Shown piece after piece: positions 1-13,081 of a DNA stretch of 64,000 bases (positions are counted from its first letter, which is position 1; each line of letters starts with the position of its first letter). The stretch is from contig JAGTJL010000029.1 of NCBI GenBank assembly GCA_020746875.1, positions 124,001-188,000 on the forward strand, given 5' to 3'. The DNA comes from Rhexocercosporidium sp. MPI-PUGE-AT-0058. Taxonomy: Eukaryota > Ascomycota > Leotiomycetes > Helotiales. The notes beneath the pieces are model-generated. The model worked only from the letters and a program-made list of their open reading frames with translations, did not search any database and was not told the origin of the DNA. The translations under genes and the position numbers were made by a program.

Positions 1-960
1 GATATAAGTTAGTTATTTATTTATTAATGAATTAATAAAAATATAAGTTCCTTACTGACAGCCTATAAATAGACACTTAATAATAACCGATTGGAAATTC
101 TTCAGATCTTTAGGATTTTCTTTAAGGAGGTTTAAAGTTTTCGGGAATAATTCTCTTTAAATATAAGAGGAGATTCTTTTAAAGTCTTTAATTTAAAATT
201 CACTTGGTTTTATTAAAGTAAGCTTAATAGAGTTCTTTAAGATATTTTATAAAAATAGTAATATTCTAAATATTAATAATCGTAGTAGTTATAATATAAG
301 TTTTTATTATAGGAGTAGTAATTAATTTCTAATAAAAATAAAATTGACTTTTGAACAAGAAAACCTTCATTTGTATAAAAAATATTAGTTTTTAATTGAT
401 TTTATTTATTAGAAATCATAATTAATTAAAATTATTATAAAGGTAAAATAGTATAAATTCAAAGATAAGTGTGGTTAATTTATAATAAGTAGAAATCTAT
501 CGAATTATTTAGATTAATATTTGGAATTTATTAACAAATATTAAATACTGTTTTTAAATAGGCTTTTTACTAATAAAATATTTTGGTTTTGATCTTAAAA
601 TAGACTATATTATTATTAATTTATTTACAAGGCTTATTTATCCAATATTTATTACTAATTAAGGCTTATAAATTAAATAAAGTATGTTTCTTTTAGGTTA
701 AGCGAGGCTCTTTAAATTAACTTAGACTTTTAAACTTTAACTGATTCTATTACTAGTATATATCAACCTCTTTTAACCTTAGTTTTATAATCCAGTCCCA
801 GTTAGGATGCGGCTCTTATATTATTTAATACTTGATTAATTTGATTCGATTCGATTTGATTTTGATTAATTAATATTTTACTTCATTTGAATATGACTAA
901 TAGCTATTAATTAAATCAAATCATTTTTTGCGCTGTGCTTATATAAGTTAATTGACCAAT
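1..960. other. AT-rich RIP-like tract, no gene seen
   Basis: Extremely AT-rich sequence dominated by TA and TAA/TTA strings, with stops in all frames. No terminal repeats or recognisable coding remnants were found. The composition matches the transposon-bearing tracts further right, so it is probably decayed repeat DNA. The switch to balanced composition near position 960 is sharp. Confidence 0.6.
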
Positions 961-2182
961 CCAACGCCATATCAGCAAACCCCGGTTTCCCTTGAGTTGT
1001 TTGTTTACGTTGGCTGGACAGGGGCAATGTCCATCAGGGGGATATCAGATTCGGAAGCTTATTAAGCTAAAATTTTTTGACAAATGCACTACCGACGAAG
1101 AAGTACTCTCAGCTCTTTTAGAAAAACATTTGGTAATGGAGCTGGAGATTGGCAAGAGACTTGCAACGGAATTGTCTATTAAAGTTTATGGTCATCAAGT
1201 GCTCAATGCCGAGCAATAGTTAGCATTCCAGTATCCGGCCATTGTTCCGGGCTTTTGTCATCACAATTGAAAGTGTTGGATCTAAGCTCTGATTCCAGTG
1301 AGAGAGATTGAATTTTACTTGCTATTTTGCAGTGCTAGGTACGCAGTATGTATAGGGCCAAAGGCCCTGTTGGCAGCAGCCTCTCGTAGGCAACGGCGCG
1401 ACCTTCAAGCTGTAGCGCCACCAAGCTACAGCGCTTGTAGCCTAGTCCTAACAGAAAGTCCAATTTCCAGGACTCACAAAGCAAAGAGGTCAGAACTGTG
1501 CGCACAGTTTCATAGAAAAATTGAGCGCGCCAATAACTTCGATACTCTTGGAGTACCAAATGATGGTGCGATCACAGTGATGCTTAACGTAGAGCCGCTT
1601 GAATAAATTTTACCTGGAAGAGCGAAAATCGACTGTGGAATCACAGAAGAGTCTTGTCGAGATATTCGATAGCGGACTTGGGAATGGAGTGTGCATCGGT
1701 ATGTCTACGATTTGGGTTGCTGATGAACATTAGAGAAGCGTAACTTTCTAGGGAAGGAAGGTACAAGGACAAACATGATTGCTAGAGCATGGCAGGCGAT
1801 GTTTAATCTGGATGAGCAACGATTACAGCTTGCTTGCTCCATATCCGCCGCGTTTTTCTTTCATAGATGCTCGAATCACATAGAGTTAGTCCAAAGCCTC
1901 AATTCATAGTTCCGAAATGAGAGATGAATAATTAGAAGTTTAGAAAATTCCTAAGTATTTTCGATATAGCGAGAGTAGTATAAAGGGCCTGTATCCCTAT
2001 TGAGGGGGCCGAAGTCTCAACAGGGAATAAAATCCAGGCAGAGAAGGCCATGCAACAACCTCATTCTTCCACATGACAATTGCCGATCTCCTGGCACATC
2101 TGACACTCATCTTTTCCAAGCTCCAAGTCGGTGTGGGTTCCTTTAGCAGGAGTAAATTGACCCTATTCTAATTAGTTTTGAT
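961..2182. other. Balanced-composition stretch, no gene recognised
   Basis: Composition returns to normal here. Short open frames exist at 992-1219 and 1298-1606 (plus), but none has a recognisable domain, a good start context or a clear splice partner. The part next to 2183 is 3' flank of the secreted SH3-like gene. I cannot support a gene in this stretch. Confidence 0.4.
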
Positions 2183-2657
2183 TCAAAGGGTTGACGAGAT
2201 GAAGGGATATTTCAACTGACCTGACCAACCAACGTATTCTCCATTCGCCATGGCAACCCAATAGCCACTCGGCAACTTGGCCCATCCTCTATTGAAAAAA
2301 AATTCGTCAGCTACTACTCCTTACCGCAAGAATAAAGCTGCGTATCAGGAGCAAGAACTGTACTTACTTATCGCCGTTCACGGTCGTGGTACCATCACGG
2401 GTATAGCAGACAAGGGTGATCTTGGTTCCCTTTGCATACTGTCCCACGGCGGTGCAGCTGGTTTTGGGGCATGTTCGATATCGGAGCCCATCAACCCGGA
2501 CGGTCGCAGAGACAGATCTCTTCCCAAGGTTGCCGGACTCAAGGTCCCGCTCCATGGATTTCAAGGGATCGATAGTAGGCTGAGCATCTGCTGGCGCTGG
2601 GGCAGCGACGGCCAAAAGGGAGAGGATGGCGGCAACGGCGATGGTGGTGAACTTCAT
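2183..2657 (-). CDS. Small secreted SH3-like domain protein (two exons)
   Basis: Exon 1 is 2657-2368 and exon 2 is 2288-2183; the intron (2367-2289) has donor GTAAGT and acceptor CAATAG after a T-rich stretch. The joined frame gives about 131 residues. Residues 1-25 form a classical secretion signal (MKFTTIAVAAILSLLAVAAP, cleavage likely after the Ala/Pro/Asp-rich part). A propeptide-like stretch ends in a Lys-Arg dibasic site near residue 47. The rest reads as a bacterial-type SH3 (SH3b) fold: the VRVDGLRYRTCP strand, a central KGT-KITLVC strand, and, only after splicing, GWAKLPSGYWVA and EYVGW. That post-splice match to the family is the main support for the intron. Exon 2 may be cut by a second intron (2220-2168), which would change only the last residues. 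Four cysteines would allow disulphides. Function is unknown; a cell-wall or apoplastic binding role is inference. Confidence 0.75.
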
Positions 2658-3780
2658 TTTGAGGGAGTTGATGGACTTGACTGGGATGAGAGCAAGAGAA
2701 AGTCTAGAAGATTGCAGAAGCTGAGAAGAGGCTGTTGTTTGATGTCGAGTTTAGAGGGCAGACGACGGCTTTATATATGCCATTTGTCAGTCTCAACTCG
2801 ACCCAAGGCAGGAGGATTCCGGATCCTCATTTCATAATGTAAGATATTTTGTCGTCGGCAATGAAATTAAATGTTGATCTTCAACACCTGCTGGTTCTCA
2901 GTGGCTTGAAAATTTTCACCCCACATGCCAAGATGCCACAAATAGTATCTTTCCAAAGATTCCAGAGATCTTCACGGAGGGGTTGGCTAAATGCGGAAAT
3001 CATGGTTTTTTTCGACTCCTTTTTGGGCAGGTTGTGAAAATGAGGTACTTTTGGTACTTAAAGTTGTGGGGTTGCGGAGGTAAGATGTAAGAATCGGGCG
3101 AAATCCTTTGCCGAGACTAGAACCAAAAGGTAAGGAACAACGGGAAGGCTGAAGATGCAATGGTGAAAACAGGTCTTGGCAATTTATCTATATCCAATTG
3201 AAGAACAAAAACAAATCCACCCATGCCGCCACATTAAGGGGTCTGGAAATGAACACAAACTTCCTCCTCGGCCAATCATCATGTCCTCATTGCAGACTGC
3301 CTGGAAGGGAGAATCTTGTCGAGACTCTTACATGTCGAGAAATAAAATAGGGTAGAAAAAGGAATAGAATAAGAAGGCGAAAGCGAATCGATGATGGGAC
3401 CTGGGTCTTCTATACTAGAGTAGTCGTTTTAAAGAAGACCATCTGTCAGAGTCAGAACCAAATGGGATGACACTTCTCTTCCGCTCCACTCCCCCTTGTC
3501 CTCCAAGGTTAATCAGGTGCAAGCCGATAAACCTAGGTACATGTGCTAGCTGGGAGACCTCTAGACGGAGAATCTGGCATATAGGAGACGGGAGTAACGA
3601 GGAGCAATATTCACGGAGGGTATAGGATCGAGGAGCCGTGGACAAGTAGCAGAGAAGGATGAGGAGCGTGTTAATTACGTTAAGGAGCTGTCCGCTCCTC
3701 GATACCGTCTCTTGCATGCTGTAAGCTCCGTGTAACATAGGTCGGGGAGCTACTTCCTTAGTAATCCCACTTAGATAGTG
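2658..3780. other. Upstream flank of the secreted protein gene; no further gene supported
   Basis: Normal-composition DNA. The first 200 bases upstream of 2657 hold a TATATA-like motif (near 2772) and purine-rich leader, plausible promoter of the minus-strand gene. An open frame at 3415-3738 (minus, 107 codons) has no recognisable features and is not called. Composition drops to AT-rich near 3770. Confidence 0.4.
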
Positions 3781-4061
3781 TAATTATGTACAACCGAGTC
3801 AGTTAAGTTTATTTACGTCACTTAAATTAAGACAAACTTCTTTTAAAACAACTTCTTTATTTCTTTACTTAATACTCTTTATATAAGCCTAAATAAAAGC
3901 CCTAATACTTAGTAGCTTTTCTCTTATTCTTCAAATAAATTTCTTATTTTTTAAACCTAAAAATCGCAGAGCTTTAAGAGAAACTTTAGCTTAATTCCGG
4001 TTAAACTTCTATAAGTATTACTTCTAAATATATAACAATTTTATAAGAGTGCTTTTATTTA

Positions 4062-4380
4062 AGTCCTTACCCCCACCTTCTCCCCGCTTCCCTGGCCCGC
4101 TACCTCGTTACATTCTAGTACTTTTTATTTGATTTTTAAGAATTCTATAATATATGAAGTTTTAAGTAATCTTTTATAAAATCTAAATTTTTTATTTTAT
4201 TTAAAGTTATAAATTTAATTTAATAATCACTAGCTTTAATTTAAGTCTCTTAAATTGTCTTAATATTAGCTAGAATTTAAATTACTCTAACCCCTTTTTT
4301 TGTCTCTAAGGCTATAATTGCTTTAATTAAGCCTTTAAATACTTATTTATATCTTTACTTGCTTTAATTTAAAATACTGT
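4062..4380 (-). mobile_element. Truncated Fot1/pogo-like element end
   Basis: Starts with AGTCC plus a C-rich stretch (4062-4110) laid out like the terminal repeats at 11262 and 61369, and is preceded by a TA dinucleotide (4060-4061). The following roughly 250 bases parallel the region just inside the left ends of those two elements (the 3' end of a minus-strand transposase). No matching right terminus was found nearby, so this is a decayed fragment. Confidence 0.45.
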
Positions 4381-4920
4381 GGTGGGGTTGACCTCAGAAG
4401 TCCATTTGTCACGTGATTCAGCTGCCTCTTGCTGTATTTAAGATAGCCTCTAGGGCGATATCTTTAAGAGATAATAACGGTTTTTATTATTATAACTTTC
4501 CTTTTTAATTTAAATTATACTTTTCTTCTTCTTTAATAAATTATACTTTTTAAATATATAATATCTTTAGTATTTATTAAATAAGTATTTTCTACGTTTA
4601 CCTTCCGGCACTTGCTTATTATTATTTTATTATATACTTAATGTTTTCCCTTTTATATATTTTAGTGACTTACGTAAGGAATAAGTAAAAAAGATAGAGT
4701 GAAGTACGTAAAAGGGCCTAAAGGCTTTTTATATTAATTATAAAGACTAAAACCGATAAGTTCTCAAACTAATATAAACTTATTTACTTAAAGATTTCCT
4801 AGCTTTTAAAACAGAATTAAATACGGCACTTCGATAGTCTCTTATAGTATAACGAGAAGCATAAGAAGTTTAAAGAAAAACTACTTACTATTAATATAAA
4901 AATACTTAGATTATTAAAAA

Positions 4921-7056
4921 ATCTAGCTTTAACACGTGCATCTGCAAAAAATTTCGCGGACGCCCAGAAGTCGGATCCGCCATTTTCGCCATTTTCGCCA
5001 AAAGGCCGCATTTAACGCCTAAAGCCGCCTTTTTAGATTTTAATCGGTCGCTGGTGTTACAGTCAGTGCCAACTGATATTAAGCGAAAAGTGTAAAACCG
5101 CGACTTTTCGCGACACGCGTTTCTCTTCCTCTTTATAATAGTAATAAAAATGCTAGCTTAACGCACTCTTTTTAAAGCGATATTTAGGAATTAAGGAAAA
5201 GGACACGAACTCTCTTTATTTTTACGCGGACAAATCCTTAAGTAGGCTCGTAAATATATAAATCCGTACGAGATCGCTAGGGACTTGAAAGTTCATTGTA
5301 ATACCGTATAATATACTCTTTAATAAGACGAATTACGAGACGACGGCAAATCTATACCGTGTAAAGCAAGGGGTAAATTGTATATAAATACTAAAGAAAG
5401 GAAACTTATATAACACGTACGTTTATACTTAAATAATATATATTAAGAGATTATTATAGCGTATAACTTAAGTTATAAGAGGATTATAATTAAGAAGATT
5501 TTAAAAGAATATAAAATACTTAATTAAAGAGCGAAGAGACGGCCAGCACTTATGGAAGAGTACGTAACTTAACGTCTTACTTAATGCCTTACGCATAGAA
5601 ATTAAAGTATTAAGGAATAAGGAATAATATGCTAGAGCGACGAGTGCTTTATAAAGCGGGGACGGGGTAAAAATGCAGAATAGTGCTTTCGCACGCCAGC
5701 GTAAAAATGGAATCAAGAGATGATTTAAATATATGATTATAAAAAGAATATAAAAGTTATAGTTTAAGGAGCCTTTTAAGATATTAAAAGAAGTAACCTT
5801 TATATTATAGACTGCGATTTTAAGTTAAAGAAATACGGGTATTTAATTAAGTCTTACTTAAAAGTCTTAAACGCTAAAGTCGGACCGATTTTCGAAGATT
5901 TAAACCTTAAGTACGAGTTTATATAAAATAATGCTTTAATATATATTATAAAAAAGGTTAGACTTTAGTTTAAAGGAAAACGAATTACTTTACTTATTAA
6001 TTGACTAGCTTTTTCTCTTGATTTTAATTTTATTAAGCACGTGTAATAGCATTTAAAAAAACGACTTTATGAAATATTCTTTAACGTTACGGCCGATAAA
6101 TTAAAATTAGAGTACGTAAGATAACGTATGAAAAGCTGTTTATAAGTTACGTGGGATACTTTAAATAAGTCGTTATTTAATACTTTAGGTACGAGTATAT
6201 TAGCTAGAATTAAAGCTTATATTATAGCGAATAAGTGGCATACGAAATATTAAAGTCTGTGCGCAATTTATAAAGAAACTAATTAAAGTTTTATAAAGAA
6301 GAAATTGTAACGATTAATTTAATATATTTATTTTACGTATAATTAATATTATTGTGTAATTATATTAGAATTATATTACGTGTAATATATTGATTTTAGT
6401 GTTTTCGCTAAGCAGACGGATATTAGTTGACTGGGACTGTAAAAGCGCCAGTTTATTTTAATAAACGCTAAGCCTAATTAAGTAATTTTTTATAAATATA
6501 ATTTAAACGCTAAAATATTATAATTTTAAATAAAAAATATCTTAGCGTTTTTTTAATTAACTGAATCCGGTTAAATTAGCGTTAATTTTAAATTTCGCTT
6601 ATATTTTGTCGGGCACGTCCTAAAAACTAGTCTTATTAAAGCTCTTACGCTATGAATATCCACGCTAAAAAAATAATAATAAGAAAATCGTTCGTTTCGG
6701 GTAAATTATATGCGCACGCTAGCCGGCCCTAGCCCTAATCGGGCGTTTTAAAAGGCATATTTATTATTAACATATTATTAATATATTAATACTTTTATAA
6801 ACCTTATTAATGTATTAAATAAAATAAAATAATAAAGCCCCATTTTTAAAAGTGGGGTTATAATACGCTAGTCTATTTCGGCGCTTTCGGCGCTTTTTAC
6901 GCCTTCGGCGCGCTTTTAATTTACTATAATAAGAAACTGTCCTTAAAATTTTCGATATACAACTTTAACTCTAAAAGCGCTAGAAATGGCGCTTTTGGCG
7001 CCGTTGGCGGACGTCCGCTTCTCGATTTTTTGCAGATGTGAAGCATCGATGCTAAA
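4921..7056 (+). mobile_element. Tc1/mariner-type DNA transposon, RIP-decayed
   Basis: Two ends match in inverted orientation: CATCTGCAAAAAAT followed by CGGACG near 4935-4965, and its inverse near 7010-7050. Ends are approximate. Between them, the plus strand from about 5200 to 6270 retains a degraded Tc1-type DDE transposase with many TAA stops. An SDEC-ERGRGKN-like block lies near 5635-5680, a D/N-NA-I block (YEFIQNNA, normally QDNA) near 5915-5935, and a remnant of the conserved WPPYSPDLNPIEHVW block near 6000-6045. A helix-turn-helix N-terminal part is faint near 5250-5400. The element is certainly non-coding today. Confidence 0.75.
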
Positions 7057-8068
7057 AAAGTTGGACCGAAAATAACCTAATTACGCTATTAAAAACAGTT
7101 CGGACTTAAAGCCTTAGCTAATATTTAAGTATATTTAATACTTCGGAAACGAGAAGTAAATTATTTAAAATAAATTCGGCAAATTTCAATACCGATTACA
7201 CTTTTAATAAGAGTATTTATTACCTTTTTTTTCTTTTCCCGTTAAGGACCTACTTTGGACTAGTAAAACGAAGCCTAATAAAGAGGTATATAGGGTTTTA
7301 TTTTATGATTTTTTAATTAAGTTCGGTTTTAAGTTATTTTACGCCGAGATTAAATTTAATAATAATAAACCTTTAATATTTAATAAGATTTATTTACTTC
7401 GTTTAAGCTTATATATTCGTTTATTATAAGGATAAGAAACTTAGCTTTCACCGTCTTTCGGGCTTTATTACCTCGAGAGAAGCCTAAGGCTATAAGCTCT
7501 TTAACTTAATATTTTACTTATATATTTCCTTTGTTTTCTCGAGCTCGTATTTTCTTTTTTCTTTAATATAATATATTATATCTTTTACTTTTTTTATTAA
7601 TAATATTAAGCGTATTTACTCTCTAGTAAATTACTAATTGTATTAAGAAAAATTAATTATATTCGAAAATAATATTAAAAACAACGCTTTTAGTAGCAAC
7701 TTAAATAATAAAGAGCTTAAACGACTTATTAATAACTTTTCTATAACCCGAGGAAGCTCTGCGACCCCGATTATAAATTACTTTATTATTAAGACTAGCT
7801 TTGTAAATTCTATAGACTCCTTTATTTCATGCTTACTAGGCTTCCTATCGAGCCTAATATCGTTAAAACTATTAATTCTACTTTATTATGGCCACCGGGA
7901 ACAGTTATAAATAATACTTTAATTATAAGAAAGAGAAAAAAGAAAAACAAAAGTAGCGGTAATAATTTATAATAAAATATATTTAATTATAATTAAATAA
8001 TAATCATTTAAAAAGCTTTAATATAAAAGCTTAAGCCGCTCCTTAAACTCCACCGGCTTATATAACAT
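7057..8068. other. AT-rich repeat debris, nothing recognised
   Basis: Heavily mutated AT-rich DNA between the Tc1/mariner element and the solo Gypsy LTR. No terminal repeats and no domain-like frame identified. Confidence 0.5.
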
Positions 8069-8497
8069 TATTACGAACATACCCAGGAGGGGTATTACGT
8101 GCGTCTTAGCTTTAAGGCTCGGCAGCTTTACCGAAGTAAAGAAGCCAGGACTAGGAAAGGATCACGGGGCTACGGGGTCACGAAATAAGAGTTTAGATTA
8201 CGGTAAATAACAAGTCACGTAATAAATCCTTAAATTTATAAATCCCTCGATAGTAAAAGGGATTTAAAGATTTAAACATTTAATACCTCGAGGGATTTAA
8301 GGGATTTATAAGGAACGAAAGTTTTATATAAAATTAATACGTTTATTATTAAATAAGAACTTTATGCTTAATTAAAAATAATATCTTAATTATATTAGTT
8401 ATTATTTATTTCACTGTACGTAATACACTTACTTCTCGATTATTAAGATTAATATAACCCACTGTATTTACACCGAGTAAATACACGGACCGTGACA
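8069..8497 (+). repeat. Solo LTR of the chromodomain Gypsy family
   Basis: 429 bp aligning along its whole length with the two LTRs at 31098-31528 and 37304-37734. It begins TATTACG (TGTTACG before a G-to-A change) and ends CGTGACA. It is bordered by an exact 5-bp direct repeat, AACAT, at 8064-8068 and 8498-8502, which is the target-site duplication expected for a single insertion. The absence of an internal region bordered by a second LTR makes it a solo LTR left by LTR-LTR recombination. Confidence 0.9.
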
Positions 8498-8779
8498 AAC
8501 ATTTACTTCGCTTATACACCTTTAAGCCACGCTATATTCATTTTTATAATAAAAAGGGGCCTAACCCCGCTAATATAAGTTATATAATACCGCTTTAGGC
8601 TTAAGCCACTCTTACTTAAGTTTTTTAATTAATAAGACTTACGCTAAAATAATATAAACTTATTAAATCCTTTATATTATATAAAATAAACGAAGTTTTA
8701 AATAATTATTACTACGTACTTACTTCTAATAATATAGCGTCTTAATAGCTTATATCTTAAGCCGCACGACTTATTATAA

Positions 8780-10700
8780 GCTTTATAAAAGGACTTTTTT
8801 ATTTCGTAATAATATAAATTATATTAATTCTAAATACTTTTAGCTATTTATACTTTAACGGGAATAATATTATTAAGTTCTTTAAGACCTTAAAGCAGCT
8901 CTTTATAGCTCGAGGTATTACGGATAATACTAAAAAGAAATAATATATAATAAATTACTGCACTCTAGAAGTAGGCCGAAACATTAAGTGGCTCCCCGAC
9001 TTCTTTAATAATACTTATTAAGAATTAGTTAAAGAAGTTATAAGAGAATATTGAACCTTTAACTTTAAGTAATATCGTTATATACTTTTTAAAGCTTAAA
9101 GAGAATATTTAATAACTTTAAATATATCGCAGAAAATGCTTTTAAGTCTTAATATCGATAATTCCTCCAAGCTTTTAAAGAAGTTAGTCGAGCTTATATA
9201 AAAACGAAAATTATTATAAAACGGCAAATAATTACGAAGGTTTTAGCGGCTTTACTTAAATACTTTAAGCGGAAAGCTAAAACTTTTATAAAATATAATA
9301 GTACTTTCGATACGAAAAATATGCAATCTTTTAATAAAATATACGCTAAGATAAAAGGCTTACTTTAAATTGAATAAGAAATCGATACTTTAATTAAAAA
9401 GGAAGTATTATTTATATAAACTACTTAGGCCGAATGTTTTTAGCTTAAATCGAGCAATAATAATACTCCTTTTTTAACGTTATAATAAAAGAACTTAATC
9501 TTATAGCTCGCCCCGAGCTTATAAGGTATAAGAATAATTGTTTAACTTAAGAGATTAATAACGGTTTTAAAAAGAAGTTCGGTGTTTTATTTTAAATTAA
9601 ACTAAAAAAGGCATATTCACGAAGAAATTATTCTTATTATCGAGAAGCTAACTCACGATATCAATTAAATTATAAAACAGAATATTAATATGATTACGGA
9701 AGGATTAAATAACTTACGTATTTTATACGTAATCATCGAAAAAAAAAAATCCAGAATTAATACCTAAAGTTAAAGCTTTATTTATTTATAAGTCGATCGT
9801 ATATTTAAAGAAGCTAAGGTATTCTATTAAGATTTTAAGGTAAGCTTTAAATATAATCGACATTTAATATAAAGGACGATATAAGTATTAAATGCCTCTT
9901 TTACTTTAATAAGCCGATTCCGACTATTAAACTTTAAGGACTTTATAAGTATTAAAATTAATATCACGAGTTCAAGAAGTGTCTTAGTTTAGGGATTATT
10001 TATAAAAATAAAGATAATTACATTTATATAAACTCATAAAAAGAAGGAATAAAAGCTTAAGTTATTTAATTTCCTTAAGATAAACTAAGGAAAGAAATCC
10101 TTATTTTATAAATAATTAATATAAAAAGAGACTTAAACTCGAAGCGAAAAGAAAATCAGTTTAAAGGAAGCTCCGAGCTCGAGAAGCTCTTTTAATTAAT
10201 AAAATATTATATTAAAATTAGCTTTAAAAGGTTTAATATTAAAAGTAAGTTAAAACCCCCAGGATTATTTAAATATCCTCGCTATTCGACTCCTTAATAT
10301 AATAGACTAGCTAACGTTTAAAACGTATTTACAACTTTTAATTTAAAAGGAATAAATAATACATTCGAAATAATACTTATAAAAACAAGATAATAAAACG
10401 CTACTGCTTTTAAAGTAATAATAAGAGACGAATTATATCTAATCGGAACCTTATTTTAAAAACGCCTTAAAGCTTAGACTAATTATAAAAGATTAAAAGT
10501 TCGTAAAAAAGTTAAGATCGTTATTAAATTTTAAAAGCTTATAAACGTAAACCTTTTAATTAAAGCACTTAAAGCAAAACTCACTCGGATTATCGCGAGA
10601 GATAATAATAATAATATTATTATTTTTAAGAAATTAAAGGAAGTATTTACTTCAGCCGTAAGTCGAAAAAGATTAATTACTACTAAACTATTTTCTATAA
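8780..10700 (+). mobile_element. Retrotransposon gag-like remnant
   Basis: After reading through TAA stops, the plus strand from about 8840 keeps a Gypsy-type gag flavour: a block reading FKTLKQLFIARGIT near 8880-8925 and YTLEVGR/IKWLP/FFNNTYQELVKE-like text near 8950-9030. Stops are almost all TAA, as expected from CAA-to-TAA change. No reverse transcriptase was recognised downstream. Both ends are uncertain; the left side lies close to the solo LTR but outside its target duplication, so it is an older separate insertion. Confidence 0.5.
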
Positions 10701-10727
10701 GAATTATTTAAAACGCGCTAAAAGTTG

Positions 10728-10930
10728 TGAGAATAGGCGAGCCAATCAGAATGAGGAAGCGCAGTAGGTGAGGACACGTGATCAAAGAGCGAGAATTGCT
10801 TGCTTGCTTGCTTGCTTGAAGAGCTAGAAGAGCTCTTCGGTAATTATATACAAAATAATAGCTTCTTTAAAAGCTTTTACGACTACGTAATTAATTACGT
10901 AGTTTATATGAGCTACGTAATTGAATACGA
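10728..10930. repeat. Dispersed repeat with (TTGC)n, copy 1
   Basis: Less AT-rich patch starting TGTGAGAATAGGCGA, with a GCTTGCTTGC microsatellite near 10797-10818 and ACTACGTAATTA-type palindromic motifs downstream. A related segment lies at about 48410-48600 (TGTGGAAAATAGGCGAATCAGA, then GAATTGCTTGAGTTACGG). The shared TGTG start suggests an LTR or a MITE end, but I could not find a matched partner here. Confidence 0.45.
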
Positions 10931-11261
10931 GCGTAATTTCCTGGAATACGAAGGTTATTTCCGGGCCGCGTAAGCAGTGGAAACTCCTTTAGCTATTCTA
11001 GGGTAGAATCGGCACGAGTTACCGAAGTCAAATCCAAAAAAGGTTGTTAGCTTTTAGCTAATCGCTTAGCTGTTTTACCTTATTAAGGTATTTTTTCATA
11101 AAATTAAACTTAATCAAATAAGTATTAAAGAATTCTCGGTAAATCAAAAATTCCCAGCTAAACTCTTTTAAGGAATAGAGGTTATTAAACGATTGCCAAG
11201 CTTTAAAATCACGTGTTATATATTATATTTGCGAAAGAGGGCTATTTTCAATAAGCAATTA

Positions 11262-13081
11262 ACGTCGAGCATCCCCCTTCCGCCTACCTCGTGTAATATT
11301 AGCACTCTTTATTTAATACTTAATAATTCTATTTTACGTTAACTTTTATATAAGAAATTATAGAGTTAAAATCTCTTTTTAATTTTAGTTTTATTAATGT
11401 AATTTAACGCTTTTTAGCCGTAATTTAAGCCGCCTAAATAGCACGTGTTATCGTAAACTTAGAATTTAGGCTAGTTTAAACTTTCCTCTTTTTCCTTAAC
11501 CTTAACTGCTTTAATCGCTCTTTTAATTCTTTAATTCTTATATTTGCTTTTTCTAATTCATAATCCTTTTTATTAAATTCTTTTATAATTTTCTTAAAAA
11601 GTAAACGCTACGTCGAATGCTAATTATGTAATTCGCTTATTAAAGTGTGTATTTATAAACGAAGATCTTTCGTAGCTTTAGAAGTTTATAATTAAATGAA
11701 AGTGCTAAAAAGCTTAAGAGGTGGCGTTATTATTTTATAAGACTCTTAAAGAGCCGAAGCTATTAATTTATTATTATTTTCTAGTAATAACGGGCTTATT
11801 AAGGGTTTCGCTAAAGATACCGGCTATAATTTATTAATTCTTTACTTAGATTTAATATTAAAAAGAGTAATAATATTTCGGCGTGCTTTTTAATAATAAA
11901 AAAGGAAATTGCGCTTATTAATTGACGTGGAATCGATTAAAGAACTTAATTTATGTAATTCCTTCCGGTAAGCACGCTTTAGCGTAAAGAAAACCGTTAA
12001 ATTTAAGGGTTATAAGACATATAACGTATGTACGAGTAAATATAATAAATATATATTATTTTTAAGACACTTTTAAAGAAATTCTATAGTTTTATGGCTT
12101 CCGTGGCCGTCTAGAATAAGAAGTCTTATTAAATGATTACGTGGATTCATTTAAAGGATAAACACCTTTACTAGCCATTTAAGAGCTATATCGTCAGTCG
12201 TCTACCCATTATTAATTATAGTAAAATGCCAGTCATTAAATACGTTTAATTAAGACGGAAACTACTATTATTACACCGATTTTCCCTTATAAATTATAAG
12301 AGATTATATAAAGACTTTAATTATAAAAACACATTTAATAATTAACGTTTAAGTACGTAAGCCTAGCTGTTTTCCTTAAATCTTACGCTTCTTGATGTGC
12401 CTTATAACGAATCCATTAAGACTAAAGCCTTCTATAATACCGGTCTCGTTTATATTCTATCGTTGACTAGTTAGAATAGCCTTAATAGTTAGGATTTCTA
12501 GTTTTTAAAACTAGAGCTTAATAATATTAGAATAAGCGTAATTAACACGTATAAAATCGATATATATTTACTTTGTCGTCTTTAAAATAGGATTTTATGC
12601 TAAAAACTTATAAATCCAGTGTCTTTTAAATAATAAATAGTTTCCTTAAAGAGCTAAAAGTCTCTTTTTAAAAACCTTAATTTATATATACGTAATTCTA
12701 CGGCTAAAAGACTTTTAAGTTAAAATTTAATTAATTAATTAATTGACTTTTTACTACCGTAGGTAGCCTTTATAAATAGCTAACACCTTTCTAACGTAAT
12801 AAAGTAGTTACGTTACGGCTATAAAGTATAGACCTTGGAATACCTTACTTAAGTAATGCCTTTCGCAAAGACTTATTATTTATAATCTCTATAAGCGCAA
12901 ACATGACGTCATACTTAATATATTAAGGCTTCATAATAAGAGGAAGTCACATTTTAAATTTAAAAAGAATTAATTAAAGAATTAAGAAGTAATTAATTAT
13001 TTAAGTTAATAGGTAAATGTAGCGGTAAGTTAAGCGAGGTAGGCGGAAGGAGGGGGTGGGCGGAAGGGGGGTGCTTGACGT
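11262..13081 (-). mobile_element. Fot1/pogo-like DNA transposon, RIP-decayed
   Basis: 1820 bp bounded by TA dinucleotides (11260-11261 and 13082-13083). The terminal inverted repeats start ACGTC and run through G/C-rich runs including TTCCGCCTACCTCG; the left repeat lacks about 17 bp present in the right one. The minus strand carries a broken DDE transposase of the pogo/Fot1 type: an NETGI-EGF block near 12420-12450, then LLILDGHGSHKTIEFL near 12075-12115, which is the family's second catalytic Asp motif. The many in-frame stops make it non-functional. It shares layout with the element at 61369-63191. Confidence 0.85.

Noticed and set aside
2277..2837. 186-codon plus-strand open frame
   Set aside because: Antisense to the secreted SH3-like gene, which has a signal peptide and a splice-supported domain.
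10797..10818. (TTGC)n run considered as a CRISPR-like or regulatory array
   Set aside because: Simple 4-base microsatellite of about five units; eukaryotic genome, no spacers.
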